Positions 43,554 to 53,324 of a stretch of DNA of 64,000 nucleotides are shown piece by piece (within the stretch, counting starts at the first letter, position 1; each line of letters opens with the position of its first letter). The notes under the pieces were generated by a model. That model made no database searches, was not told where the DNA came from, and worked only from the letters and a program-made list of their open reading frames with translations. This DNA comes from Promethearchaeota archaeon (GTDB lineage Archaea; Asgardarchaeota; Lokiarchaeia; Sigyniarchaeales; SOKP01): positions 1 through 64,000 of the forward strand of contig JAFGOA010000071.1 in assembly GCA_016926735.1 (NCBI GenBank), given 5' to 3'. Position numbers and translations under genes: made by a program.

Positions 43554-45092
43554 TTAATAATTACCAAAAATCTGCGAGATATCAGTATGTAGGATTTCTT
43601 TATTTAATTCAAATTGTTCCTTTGTAACAAATAAATTCCTAAATGAGGGCAAACTTCCCAATATTGTCGCACCATTATAGATAGCTAATTGAAGATTATT
43701 GGGTATAAAGAATTTTATTCCACTTTTAGAAGAATCCGTATATTCACTAAAACCTATACTTTTTACTGTTTCTTCTTTTGCTTTTTGAATTTCATTCATC
43801 GGGATTTTTAATGCTTCAGTTTTTAAATTATTACCACAAAAAGGACAAAATACTGATTCTTTATCCTTTATTTCTTTTTTACATTTTGAACAAGTAATAA
43901 TATTACTTATTTTATCTTGTGATATGTCTATTTGAATTGTTGGCATCTCCATATTTGCACCACATTGAGGACAATTTTTAATTCCACCTGATAAGCTGAC
44001 TAATGTACCACATTGTGGACAAGTATCATTTTCTTTTTTATTTCCCTCAATTGGCTTTAATTCTTCAATTTTCTCATTTTTTTTACTGTTCTTCCCTTTA
44101 TTTTTAATAGATATACCATATTGAGGTAATAATATATTTAATTCTGCTCTTAATCTTTCTTCAAAACCACTATGCGAAAGGTTACCTCCAGAAAGTACAA
44201 TGTGAGATAAAAGAACATCCCAATATTCTTGATCAACATTCTGTAGACAGCTAATAACAGCATGTTGAATTCCAGGAGAGTTTGAACCTATCATAGAAGG
44301 AGTAAATAGTACTTCTGTTGAATTATAGAGGATATGATCAGGTATTTGTACTTTAGAACCATCAGGCATATTATATTCGATACTTTCCCCTGTTTTTGCA
44401 GGATTATTTGGATCAATTGTAAAATAACAATTCTTTTCTTTTATTTCTTTTATTATTTCTTCTACAGCAGAAGATGAAATATTTATACCTTCTCTCATTA
44501 ATAGTGTTTTAAGATTATTGCTTACATCCATACCTGCTAAATTTAATCGCTGTACAGCTTGTAAAAGGATTTGCCCGTTAATTATGGGTACAATCCATGT
44601 TAATCCATCACCACTTTCAATAACTAAACCAGTAGTAAGACCTACAGAGAAACATGAAAGAATTGGAGAAGGCACCATTAATAAATTATGAATTTGATGG
44701 GTTTCAAAAAGCACTCTTGCAATAAATTCTTTTATATCTTTTGATTGGAAAGGATCTTCAATATAAATAATTGGATAATCTAAAGGATTTTGAATTCTAA
44801 GTAGAGTATATAAAATATGATTTAAAATTTGATAATAGCTATCCCAATCCACAATTGACCCACGCTGTATTGGATGAGAAATTTTTAGAACACCTCTCAT
44901 TTTCATTGCATCTTGTCCTATATACACATTTCTTGCATCAACATCAACCATTACTGAGTGATATTTTTCAGTTCCAGTTATACAAGGAAAAATGTATCGA
45001 GGATTTACTTCTCCAGCAAATCCCACTTTAACATAAGCAGATCCAATATCAATGATGATTGGAGTCCCTGGTGTTGGTAATGACATTTTCAT
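43554..45092 (-). CDS. Actin-related protein with inserted double zinc ribbon
   Basis: The actin fold is clear: phosphate 1 PIIIDIGSAYVKVGFAGEVN (11-30), PRYIFP, HPIQRGSIVDWD (73-84), phosphate 2 LVIESGDGLTWIVP (156-169), IVLSGGNLSHSGFEERL (298-313) and the last part AIYNGATILGSLPSF...VTKEQFE (470-495). Actin's catalytic Gln137 falls on Ser142 here (MVPSPILS). Between about residues 330 and 460, within subdomain 3, an insert holds two zinc ribbons, CPQCG...CPQCG (358-377) and CSKCK...CPFCG (401-420), flanked by Lys-rich linkers. The length of 512 against actin's 375 is due to this insert. It belongs to the Asgard actin/ARP group. Filament formation and zinc-ribbon function are unknown. Confidence 0.9.
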   Translation of the reverse strand: MKMSLPTPGTPIIIDIGSAYVKVGFAGEVNPRYIFPCITGTEKYHSVMVDVDARNVYIGQDAMKMRGVLKISHPIQRGSIVDWDSYYQILNHILYTLLRIQNPLDYPIIYIEDPFQSKDIKEFIARVLFETHQIHNLLMVPSPILSCFSVGLTTGLVIESGDGLTWIVPIINGQILLQAVQRLNLAGMDVSNNLKTLLMREGINISSSAVEEIIKEIKEKNCYFTIDPNNPAKTGESIEYNMPDGSKVQIPDHILYNSTEVLFTPSMIGSNSPGIQHAVISCLQNVDQEYWDVLLSHIVLSGGNLSHSGFEERLRAELNILLPQYGISIKNKGKNSKKNEKIEELKPIEGNKKENDTCPQCGTLVSLSGGIKNCPQCGANMEMPTIQIDISQDKISNIITCSKCKKEIKDKESVFCPFCGNNLKTEALKIPMNEIQKAKEETVKSIGFSEYTDSSKSGIKFFIPNNLQLAIYNGATILGSLPSFRNLFVTKEQFELNKEILHTDISQIFGNY

Positions 45093-45223
45093 CGATTTTT
45101 TAATTAATCAGAATAAAAAATTGTAAATATAATATCTATAAGATTTTACTTTATTATATTTATTTTGGATCATTGATATAGTATTTTAATTTTTTCTTTT
45201 TATTTAGATTCTATTGTCAAATA

Positions 45224-45655
45224 TTATGTCAAATATTTCATCAGTTTTATTAAGATAGTCTTTTCTAAGACTAATCCTATTAATTCATTTTTATCATTTA
45301 CAACAGGAATTCTCTCAACATTATTATCAAACATTTTTTTCAAAGCATCTATTAACATATCATTTTGTTTTATAATATACAATTCAGAAGTCATTAGATC
45401 TTTTACAAGAGTATTTGGTTTATCTAAAGACATAGCAAAGCGAGCTAGTCTAATATCTCGTTGAGTAATAATACCAATTAATTTCTTATTATCGTGTGAT
45501 TCTACAACAGGAAGACCCCCTATATTTTTTCTAACCATTAAAAGTTCAGTTGTGCTAATTTTTTCATTAGGAGTAATATATAAAGGATCTTCTACCATAA
45601 TTTCAGAAATTTTTAATTTTCCAAATTTTTGAAGAGTTTTATCTTCTTCTGACAT
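45224..45655 (-). CDS. CBS-domain pair protein
   Basis: This 143-residue protein consists of two CBS motifs (Bateman module): VEDPLYITPNEKISTTELLM, GGLPVVESHDNKKLIGIITQRD, then LMTSELYIIKQNDMLIDALKKM and RIPVVNDKNELIGLVLEKT. Such modules bind adenosine nucleotides and sense energy state. No other domain is attached. It lies downstream of the ModE-like gene on the same strand with about 65 bases between, so a joint transcript is possible. Confidence 0.92.
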   Translation of the reverse strand: MSEEDKTLQKFGKLKISEIMVEDPLYITPNEKISTTELLMVRKNIGGLPVVESHDNKKLIGIITQRDIRLARFAMSLDKPNTLVKDLMTSELYIIKQNDMLIDALKKMFDNNVERIPVVNDKNELIGLVLEKTILIKLMKYLT

Positions 45656-45720
45656 GTTCTTTTATTCCATACTTTTAATATATAAAAATAAAATAAATCG
45701 CATATTCAACTATAATAAAT

Positions 45721-46113
45721 TCAATAAAGTTTTTTTAACTTTTGTTCTAATTTTTTTTCAAGAATAAAAACTTCTTCAATCATATTTTTATAGAGAGCTA
45801 ATAGAGATTTTCCCCATTCATTTAATTCTACAGTACCTCCACCCCCAACACCACCTTTGTGTGTAATAACGGGAGATAAACCGGTACGATTTTCAATTCT
45901 TTTTAATATATTCCAAGAATATTTATAAGAATAATTACATTTTTCAGCAGCTTTAGATAAAGATTTGATTTCATCTTTTTCTATTGCTTCTAATAAATTT
46001 GCCCATCCTTTACCCAATATACTAATATCTTCAAACTTTAACCAAAATTTTAAACCAAAATTTATTTTCTTTTTTAGTTCTAATATATTTTGGGGATTAT
46101 TCATGTTAATCAT
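45721..46113 (-). CDS. ModE-type molybdate-responsive regulator
   Basis: The winged helix matches the N-terminal domain of ModE: SILGKGWANLLEAIEKDEIKSLSKAAEKC, the recognition helix SYKYSWNILKRIE and the glycine-rich GGVGGGGTVELNEWGKSLL wing that marks the family. There is no molybdate-binding TOBE domain, so this is the short archaeal type. The best start is ATG at 46113 or 46104; TTG at 46170 would add 19 residues. It may control molybdenum or tungsten uptake or other genes; no molybdate transporter is in the window. It is divergent from the MBL-fold gene. Confidence 0.85.
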   Translation of the reverse strand: MINMNNPQNILELKKKINFGLKFWLKFEDISILGKGWANLLEAIEKDEIKSLSKAAEKCNYSYKYSWNILKRIENRTGLSPVITHKGGVGGGGTVELNEWGKSLLALYKNMIEEVFILEKKLEQKLKKLY

Positions 46114-46362
46114 AAAAACAGATAATTGATATAAATTATTAATTTTACTATAAACATCACTTAAAATCAATGATTTTTAATTAAATTTATCCATATTAAT
46201 TCTAATTTTAATCCATATTATTTAAATTTGTAAATCCATTGAAATGAATTCATTTTTCAAACAATTAGTTCAAATGAAATTTCGAGTAATTTTGTCCTAA
46301 AAAGAAAAGAAAATAAAGAAAAAAATGTTTACAAATATAAAGAATTAAAATAGGTTAGATAA

Positions 46363-47106
46363 TTGTTTTTCACTGGTTCGATAAAAAAAGGGAAAAAGGT
46401 CATAGATGATTTATTTTTTTTCCCTGAAACTCAAATGTTAGATTGTAATCAATATTTAATTGACAATAGAGAAAATGATGAATTAATTTTATTTGATGCA
46501 GGAAATGGAAAATCCTTAGAAGCTTTATTTGAAGGTATGAAAAATATTGGTTATGACTATAACAAAATAAAAAAAGTATACCTGACACATGAACATGTAG
46601 ATCATGTACTTGGAGTATATGAATTGTTAAAAAAAATGAATGATAAACCGCCTGAAATATATGCATATGAAAAAACGGCAAAGATTTTAAGAGAAGGTAA
46701 TGAATCTGAGATTATACCAGCAGGATTAGGGATAACATCGCATATGTTAGGCGTAGACATTAAACCTATTAATGTTATAGATATAAAAAATAATGATCAA
46801 ATTATTTTAAATTCTGAATTCTCATTTAAAATATATTTTAGTCCTGGACATTCCCAAGGATCCATTGTTTTTTATGAACCGGAAAAGAAAATATTAATAC
46901 CAGGAGATGTTGTCTTTACTGGTGGTAGCTTCGGCAGATATGATTTTCCAGGAGGATCTCTTAATCAACTTCAGAAATCAATAGATTTTATTAGTAACTT
47001 GGATGTGATATATCTATTACCAGGACATATGAATATAAGTGATAATGGAAACGAACAAATTGAATATTCTAATAAAATGGTTCATTCAATGAGCGGATAT
47101 TTCTAA
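46363..47106 (+). CDS. Metallo-beta-lactamase-fold hydrolase
   Basis: This 247-residue protein has the full metal set: YLTHEHVDHVLG (H-x-H-x-D-H), FSPGHSQGS for the third histidine, LIPGDVVFTGGSFG for the bridging Asp, and YLLPGHMN for the last His. It is nearest to the glyoxalase II-like group, with a tyrosine-containing GRYDFPGGS stretch. The start is TTG at 46363 with an AGG tract before it; no ATG is in frame nearby. Its substrate, possibly a thioester or a cyclic phosphate, is unknown. Confidence 0.88.
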   Translation: MFFTGSIKKGKKVIDDLFFFPETQMLDCNQYLIDNRENDELILFDAGNGKSLEALFEGMKNIGYDYNKIKKVYLTHEHVDHVLGVYELLKKMNDKPPEIYAYEKTAKILREGNESEIIPAGLGITSHMLGVDIKPINVIDIKNNDQIILNSEFSFKIYFSPGHSQGSIVFYEPEKKILIPGDVVFTGGSFGRYDFPGGSLNQLQKSIDFISNLDVIYLLPGHMNISDNGNEQIEYSNKMVHSMSGYF

Positions 47107-47265
47107 AATTATAATCAATATTTTTGAGATCTAAATGATATTTTAGAATAATTTATTTTTTCATAGAAGGCTATAACAAATATTATATATATTTATATGT
47201 TTATATTATTTTAATAAATTCTAAATAAATATTAATTAGAATAATATATCTATGGGTAAAATAAT

Positions 47266-47922
47266 ATGTCTAATGAAAAAAAAGTAGACGAAGTATATTT
47301 AAGAAATTATCCTAAAGTAATCTTCTTTTGGCCAGTATTCTTCACTTCTTTTATATTGTGGATTATACAATGGGTAATAGGAGATATACCAAATAATATT
47401 TTGGGATATTTTTGGGCAGCAATGTTCTTCATCAATATTTTTGTTGTTGCTTTTGATTTTTCATCAACAAAGTTCTTTATTCTTGTGTTAGTTATTGTAA
47501 TAGCTTTGGTAATTATAATTATATGGCTTTTACCTAACATAGAAATACACCCAGGTGTTGAATTCAATTTAGGTTTAACTTGGCAATTCTATCTTACAAT
47601 GACTTTAATGTTAGGTCTACCTTTAGGAATGGTTGTTTTAAATGCCTATTTTAGTTATTATAAAGTTGAGAGAAATGAAATATACCATAAAAGTGGAATC
47701 TTTAGTTCTGCTGAAAGATTTCCGGTATCTAATTTAAGAATAAAGAAATCGATCCCAGATGTTTTTGAATTCTTATTTTTACGTGCTGGATCAATGGTGT
47801 TAATCCCGGGTAGATCAGAGGATGTAATAAACTTACCTACAGTACTAAATATAAATAAAAAAGCAAAAAGGATTGATGATCTCTTAAGTCATGTTTCTGT
47901 AGAACCGGATGAAGTTGATTAA
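47266..47922 (+). CDS. Membrane protein with C-terminal PH-like domain
   Basis: This 218-residue protein has four membrane helices (residues 20-40, 46-62, 65-88, 104-127) followed by a beta-rich soluble part: YYKVERNEIYHKSGIFSSAERFPVSNLRIKKS, a pattern seen in bacterial PH-like (YdbS/bPH2) domains, then SMVLIPGRSEDVINLPTV. The tail is acidic. Such proteins are of unknown function at the membrane. The ATG is preceded by AT-rich DNA with a short GGGTAAA tract. The gene stands alone. Confidence 0.7.
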   Translation: MSNEKKVDEVYLRNYPKVIFFWPVFFTSFILWIIQWVIGDIPNNILGYFWAAMFFINIFVVAFDFSSTKFFILVLVIVIALVIIIIWLLPNIEIHPGVEFNLGLTWQFYLTMTLMLGLPLGMVVLNAYFSYYKVERNEIYHKSGIFSSAERFPVSNLRIKKSIPDVFEFLFLRAGSMVLIPGRSEDVINLPTVLNINKKAKRIDDLLSHVSVEPDEVD

Positions 47923-48055
47923 ATTTTTATCTGATTTTTTTTATTTTTTTTTTATATAAATGTTAGATTTTATATCCTACTTTTTTATATAAATATAGCT
48001 CATTTTGCACGCAAAATTCTTATTGAATTTACAATTAAATTATAAAAAGGTTAAT

Positions 48056-50809
48056 ATGATAAATATGTTTAATATTGAAGATTTTCAAAACTACTCAATA
48101 ATCATCCCAATTATAAAAAAAATTAATAAATATTTAGAAAAAGGAAAACATTCAAATATTTCCCCTCAAATTGAAGAATTAAAAAGGTATTTAGATCATG
48201 ATACTTTAAGCGTACCTATTACATATATATTTAGTGTATTAGCTGAGAATTATCCAGAGTTATTTAATCTTGAGCTTATTGATAAAATTGAACCTTTAGT
48301 CTATTCTGACAATATAAAATTAAAATTAAATTCGATATCAATTTTGGGTTTCTTTATTTTAAATAATCCTGAGCTTATAGATATAAAATATTTCTCTTTA
48401 TTCACTAAATTACTCAATACCGAAAAGAAAGATATAAGAGAGAATTGCTATTATTTTCTACAGAGGATGTTCAATATTGATCAAAGAAAATTATTAAAAT
48501 TTATGGATAATTTACTTGAAGCTTTAGAATTAGAAATATTGGACTCAAAGTTAGAAGATATAATTATTATTCTTAATTTTATTCAGAATTGTGATAATTT
48601 TAATTTCAAACAACTATATACATTAAGAAAATTATCGAAATCAATTATTACAGAGATTTATGACGATTCAGATTCAGATCTTAAATCAATTCTGAATAAT
48701 CTTTTAAAAAATAAATATCAAGAGTTAATAGGAGTAAATTTTGAAGATATCAATAATAATGATCTATTATCATTGATAAACAAAACATTTATCCAATTAA
48801 AATATGAATTTAACAATGATTTGAAGAAAGAAAAACAGATTGAATTCAAAGATTATTTGAAAAAATTTAAAAAAAATGTTCTTAAAGAAAAAGAGATATA
48901 CTTTTATTTTAAAGATCAAGAAAAGCAGAATATTTATCTTTTTGAACTAGAGAAAGAAAAAACAATTGATTTCTTCAATCAAAATTGTAAATTATCATAT
49001 CAAGAGATTATTAATCAATTCCAAAAGGTTTTAGATGATTCAAATCTCCAATTATTTGTAAAAATGCTATTAAAATTAAAGCATATTAGTGGTTTTCTTT
49101 CAGAATTTAATTTCTATCCTTCAAACTATATTATTACTGAATTAACTAATTCTCTAAAAGAAGTTGGATATATTGAATTGGATAATTATAATTATTTACC
49201 AATAGATTTTATTATAGAGAATATTAAGAAAATCTCAAATGAGGCAAACTATAAAATACTTGTTGGAAAAGAAAAAAAAACATTTCATGTACTTTCGAAA
49301 ATTACAGAAAAAATTAGGGAAATAGCAGCTAAAGAAACATGTATTAATTTAAAGACATATCGAGACCAATTTACTGAAAAGTCATTTGTAAAAATTATAA
49401 AATCTCTACCAAAAGATTATTTAACAAGCTATCATAAAGGTTCAAGCTGGCTTACAAATATTGGAAAGTATAAATTTCTTAAAGAGCTAGAAAATTCTAA
49501 GATAATAGGATTTTTCGATATTGAGAAAATAAAAGAAAAGCTAGATATAACTGAAGATTTAATTCGAGAAATTTTTAATAATGAAATAGATATACGTAGT
49601 GGAGTATGGAATAAATCGCAAGATATCTTTTATTATTCAAAATATATAAAACAAAAGGTTGAAGATATAAATCAAATTAAAGATCCTCAAGAAAGAGTAG
49701 ATAGAATAAATAAATTATCAAGAGATCTTAACATAGAAAAGGAAAAAATTATTGGTAAAATTGATGAGAATATAGAATTAATCGGAGAAGAAATAAAGAA
49801 TCAAGATCAAATCCGTATTCCAGAATATATAGAAAAACTAGGTATGGATTATAATGATTTTATGCATTATATTGATAGTTTGGGCTTAAATTATCTAAAA
49901 AGAGCTGATTTTCTCATATTCAATCCTTTAAAAATTGAAAATGCTAAAAAAGAGATAACACAATTAATTAAAAGAGACATTCAAACATTAGATTTTATTT
50001 CTTTGGATAATTACGATATGAATTCTACAATTATAAAAGAAATCTTAAAAGAATTACAGAATATAGAAGAATTTAAAGGAATAGTATACGAAATGGAAAA
50101 TGAAAAAAAGTTCTATACCCAAATAGGATTGAAAAATATGATGCTCTCAAACATATTTCTATTTTCTTTCCACGATTTCTTTTATGGTAAAACATTAGAT
50201 GATAATGAAATATCAATCCTTTTAAACCTTTTTTATGACCTTAATAAACAAGGAAGATTAAAGGGAACATTTAATAAAGCAACATTAACCTTTTCTAGCG
50301 ATGAAATCGTATTTGCAAAAGATTATAACAGTAATTTAGATCAATTCAGATTCATGGTTGATAATTATATTAAAAAGTTTAATTCTGAATTTAAGAAAAT
50401 TAAACCCATTTTAAATAAAGAAACAGCTATAATTCCACAAGAAATAAAATTAATACAGGATGCTATTCTAAGAATAAATGAGAATTATATATTTTGGAAA
50501 AGTAAATTAGATGCATATATAACAAGAGTACATAAAAAATTATTAGAAGATCAGGGTATTTCTTTGAAAAAGTTTAATTCTGTGTCATATACTGGAATGG
50601 ATAAGAAAGATATAAAATCATTTGCAGATGATATTGAAGTTAAAGAATTAATGGATAAATTCAACTATTGGATAAGTCTTTTCAATAAATTAGAATTGAA
50701 ATATCAAAATGTAATATTCTATCAAAAAAGATATTTAAATAATCCAGATGATCAAGAATCTAATCAAAATTTACTAGAATTAAGAAAAGAATTAAATTTA
50801 ACACAGTAG
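48056..50809 (+). CDS. Large helical protein, HEAT-like start and winged-helix-like repeats, unknown
   Basis: This 917-residue soluble protein begins at ATG 48056, after AAAAAGG; a TTG at 48005 is less likely. Residues 1-220 are helical pairs resembling HEAT repeats (ISILGFFILNNPELIDIKYF, then DIRENCYYFLQRMF). From about 300 onward, several stretches look like winged helices or helical hairpins (NSLKEVGYIELDNYNYLP; LSDEI-type LNLFYDLNKQGRLKGTF; TLTFSSDEIVFAKDY). It is very rich in Lys, Glu, Ile and Asn, with no zinc, nucleotide or membrane motif. A scaffold role is the most I can infer. It converges with a small winged-helix gene six bases away. Confidence 0.65.
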   Translation: MINMFNIEDFQNYSIIIPIIKKINKYLEKGKHSNISPQIEELKRYLDHDTLSVPITYIFSVLAENYPELFNLELIDKIEPLVYSDNIKLKLNSISILGFFILNNPELIDIKYFSLFTKLLNTEKKDIRENCYYFLQRMFNIDQRKLLKFMDNLLEALELEILDSKLEDIIIILNFIQNCDNFNFKQLYTLRKLSKSIITEIYDDSDSDLKSILNNLLKNKYQELIGVNFEDINNNDLLSLINKTFIQLKYEFNNDLKKEKQIEFKDYLKKFKKNVLKEKEIYFYFKDQEKQNIYLFELEKEKTIDFFNQNCKLSYQEIINQFQKVLDDSNLQLFVKMLLKLKHISGFLSEFNFYPSNYIITELTNSLKEVGYIELDNYNYLPIDFIIENIKKISNEANYKILVGKEKKTFHVLSKITEKIREIAAKETCINLKTYRDQFTEKSFVKIIKSLPKDYLTSYHKGSSWLTNIGKYKFLKELENSKIIGFFDIEKIKEKLDITEDLIREIFNNEIDIRSGVWNKSQDIFYYSKYIKQKVEDINQIKDPQERVDRINKLSRDLNIEKEKIIGKIDENIELIGEEIKNQDQIRIPEYIEKLGMDYNDFMHYIDSLGLNYLKRADFLIFNPLKIENAKKEITQLIKRDIQTLDFISLDNYDMNSTIIKEILKELQNIEEFKGIVYEMENEKKFYTQIGLKNMMLSNIFLFSFHDFFYGKTLDDNEISILLNLFYDLNKQGRLKGTFNKATLTFSSDEIVFAKDYNSNLDQFRFMVDNYIKKFNSEFKKIKPILNKETAIIPQEIKLIQDAILRINENYIFWKSKLDAYITRVHKKLLEDQGISLKKFNSVSYTGMDKKDIKSFADDIEVKELMDKFNYWISLFNKLELKYQNVIFYQKRYLNNPDDQESNQNLLELRKELNLTQ

Positions 50810-50815
50810 AATTGA

Positions 50816-51100
50816 CTACTTTCTCTCTTTTTCTAATTTTGTGATAAAATCATCAATATCAATTGTAGAACTAGGTTTAATTTTATAACATCTTGGGTTT
50901 ACAGAACCATTGATTTCTAATACGCCATTTTCTTCGAGTAATGCTAAAGATCTCCAAATAAAGTTTATTTTTGATCGATTTGATGATTTTATTTTATTAT
51001 GTCTTCTAATTCGTTTTGTATTAACCATATTTACATTATTCTCTATAAGTTTATTAATTGCTTCTAATGTTTCTCTTACGTTTTTTAAAAAAAAATCCAT
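50816..51100 (-). CDS. Small winged-helix-like protein (94 aa)
   Basis: This 94-residue protein has a basic helix pair (NTKRIRRHNKIKSSNRSKINFIWRSLALLEENG) and a short wing (VLEINGSVNPRCYKI), resembling archaeal winged-helix DNA-binding proteins, followed by an acidic tail. It starts with ATG. Its stop is six bases from that of the large helical protein's gene. It may be a transcription regulator; the target is not visible. The fold call is by eye. Confidence 0.55.
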   Translation of the reverse strand: MDFFLKNVRETLEAINKLIENNVNMVNTKRIRRHNKIKSSNRSKINFIWRSLALLEENGVLEINGSVNPRCYKIKPSSTIDIDDFITKLEKERK

Positions 51101-51378
51101 TTTTTCAAAAGCCCCTTTTCATAAAGTAGCAATAATTGAACTAATAAAAAATAATTTCAATTAATACAATTTGTAAGTATTATAAATTATTTTTACTCAA
51201 ATATAAATATTTTTGATTAAGAAATCAAATTTATCTAATTCTAGAAAAGATTGATTTTATAATTATATTATTGATAAATAGAAAAAATTAAATAATATTT
51301 TAGCTTTCTGGAAAAGCAAAATGAATATTTTTAGTTCTGAAAAAAAAAATTATAGGAAAATTCTATAGATAATTTAAT

Positions 51379-52983
51379 CTAATGCCTAAATACTCTTTTT
51401 CCACAAAAGATTAAAGCACAATTAAGTTCATTTGCTCTTTTAATAACCATTTCATCCCTTATGGACCCACCAGGATTAATAATTGCTTTTGCTCCGGCTT
51501 CTACTGCCGCTTCTAATCCGTCAGGAAATGGAAAAAATGAATCAGTCCCCATAAAAGAGCCTTTCATAGATTCTTCATGTCCAAATTCTCGTGCCTTTTG
51601 GGCCGCTAATTTTACTACATGAACCCTACTTTGCTGACCCGCTCCTATTCCGATAGAATATATTCCTGTGTCATATATTTGGGCAAAACACGCAGAATTG
51701 GATTTTGCCCATTTTGATACTTTGTAAGCAAAAATTAAAGCTTCTTTCTCAATTTCATTGACTTGTTTTTCAGTTACAACATTCCATTCTTTAATAACAG
51801 GTTTATGATCATACTCTTCTACTAACATACCTCCTAATGTTGATCTAAATTCAAGGTTATTATAAATTTCTTCTCTTTTTGTCATAAAATTGTCAAATTG
51901 TAAAATTCTTAATTGTTCTTTAGTTTTTAAAATTTCAAGTGCCTCAAATTCAAAAGAAGGAGCCATTAATACTTCAATATAGATATTTTTTTTATTAACA
52001 ATATAATCAGCAACCTCAGTTGTTAAGGGTTGATTAACACCCCAAATTCCACCAAAAGCAGAAAGTGGATCACAACTAAATGCCTTTTCAATAGATTTTA
52101 ATTGACTAATTTTATCTAATGCCATTCCATTAGGAGAAGTATGTTTTAATATAGCAGTTACATGATTATCTATATCAAAATCTAATAACATTTGAATGCA
52201 AGCATCAATATCTAAATAATTATTGAATGAGATAGTTTTTCCTCCTAGTTGCTTAAAAGAATGCAATCCATACTTTGCAGAAGTATCTTTATAATAAGCT
52301 GCTGCTTGATCCCAATTTTCTCCGTATCTACAATCTTGTACTTTCTCGTAGATTTTAATAATAGTATTATTCAGTTTAATATTAGGATTAAAGTATTTCT
52401 GAAGATAATTAGCAATCTCCGCATTATAATCCGCCATAATTGTGAAAACATCTTGTGCTAATGAAGCTCTCATATTATCTGATATTTTTCCATTATTTTC
52501 TCTTAGTTCTTTTATAATAGAATCATAATAATTTGGATTTGGAACAACAACGACGTCAGGAAAATTTTTTGCAGCTGATCGAATCATAAGAGGACCTCCA
52601 ATATCTATCATCTCTAAAGCTTCATTTAAAGTAGTATTTGGTTTTGAAATCGCTTCTTTAAACTTATAGAGATTGCATACTATCATATCAATAGGAAGAA
52701 TATTATTTGTTTTAGCATCTTGTGTATCTTTATCATTATGTCTTCTATAAAGAATACCTCCCTCAATCTTAGGATGAATCGTCTTAACCCTTCCATCAAA
52801 CATTTCAGGCGATCCTGTAAATTCAGATATTTTTATAAAATTGATATTATTTTCAGCTAATATTTTTCCTGTTCCACCAGTAGAAAGAATTTCTACATTG
52901 AATTCATTTGATAAAACCTTTGCAAATTCAACAACATCTTTTTTATCATAAACACTTATTAATGCTCTTTTAATCTCTTTCAT
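51379..52983 (-). CDS. purH: Bifunctional AICAR transformylase/IMP cyclohydrolase PurH
   Basis: PurH performs the last two steps of IMP synthesis. The N-terminal cyclohydrolase part shows RALISVYDKKDVVEFAKVL, ILSTGGTGKILAENNI and FDGRVKTIHPKI; the C-terminal transformylase part contains LKHTSPNGMAL with the Lys-His pair, DPLSAFGGIWGVN, SNSACFAQIYDTGIYSIGIGAGQQSR and DSFFPFPDGLE, close to the end RVFRH. At 534 residues it is complete. Use of the bacterial-type folate enzyme, rather than archaeal PurP/PurO, agrees with FolD at 41217 and fits lateral gain. Confidence 0.96.
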   Translation of the reverse strand: MKEIKRALISVYDKKDVVEFAKVLSNEFNVEILSTGGTGKILAENNINFIKISEFTGSPEMFDGRVKTIHPKIEGGILYRRHNDKDTQDAKTNNILPIDMIVCNLYKFKEAISKPNTTLNEALEMIDIGGPLMIRSAAKNFPDVVVVPNPNYYDSIIKELRENNGKISDNMRASLAQDVFTIMADYNAEIANYLQKYFNPNIKLNNTIIKIYEKVQDCRYGENWDQAAAYYKDTSAKYGLHSFKQLGGKTISFNNYLDIDACIQMLLDFDIDNHVTAILKHTSPNGMALDKISQLKSIEKAFSCDPLSAFGGIWGVNQPLTTEVADYIVNKKNIYIEVLMAPSFEFEALEILKTKEQLRILQFDNFMTKREEIYNNLEFRSTLGGMLVEEYDHKPVIKEWNVVTEKQVNEIEKEALIFAYKVSKWAKSNSACFAQIYDTGIYSIGIGAGQQSRVHVVKLAAQKAREFGHEESMKGSFMGTDSFFPFPDGLEAAVEAGAKAIINPGGSIRDEMVIKRANELNCALIFCGKRVFRH

Positions 52984-53324
52984 ATTTATTTCAAAAATTA
53001 TAATATTATAATCATATCTTGAAGCAAATAATATATGAATTGAATTATTTTGCTCTGGTTATAATTAATATTGCTTAAAATAAAAAATAACCTTCTAATT
53101 ATTTATAAAAAAAATATGTATTATTATAGAAATTTAGCAATTAATTCGAATAATATAAATCTAATAGTTTTAAATACATTGTTTTATTGGAAATAGTTTT
53201 TATGATTGAATAAATGTCTGTTAAAGACTTTAATTTATTTAAAAAACGATTTCCACTTCTATAAAAGCTATCTATAATAATAAAGACTTATAATAATAGT
53301 TTAAATAAATGATATTTAATAAAT
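52984..53324. other. Intergenic region
   Basis: This is a 341-base divergent promoter region between purH and the LLM oxidoreductase gene. It is AT-rich; I find no convincing repeat, RNA or reading frame in it. Confidence 0.5.

Noticed and set aside
48056-50809. Assignment of the large helical protein as a UFL1-like E3.
   Set aside because: Only a general winged-helix look supports it; no diagnostic motif was seen and no UFM1-like protein is encoded nearby.
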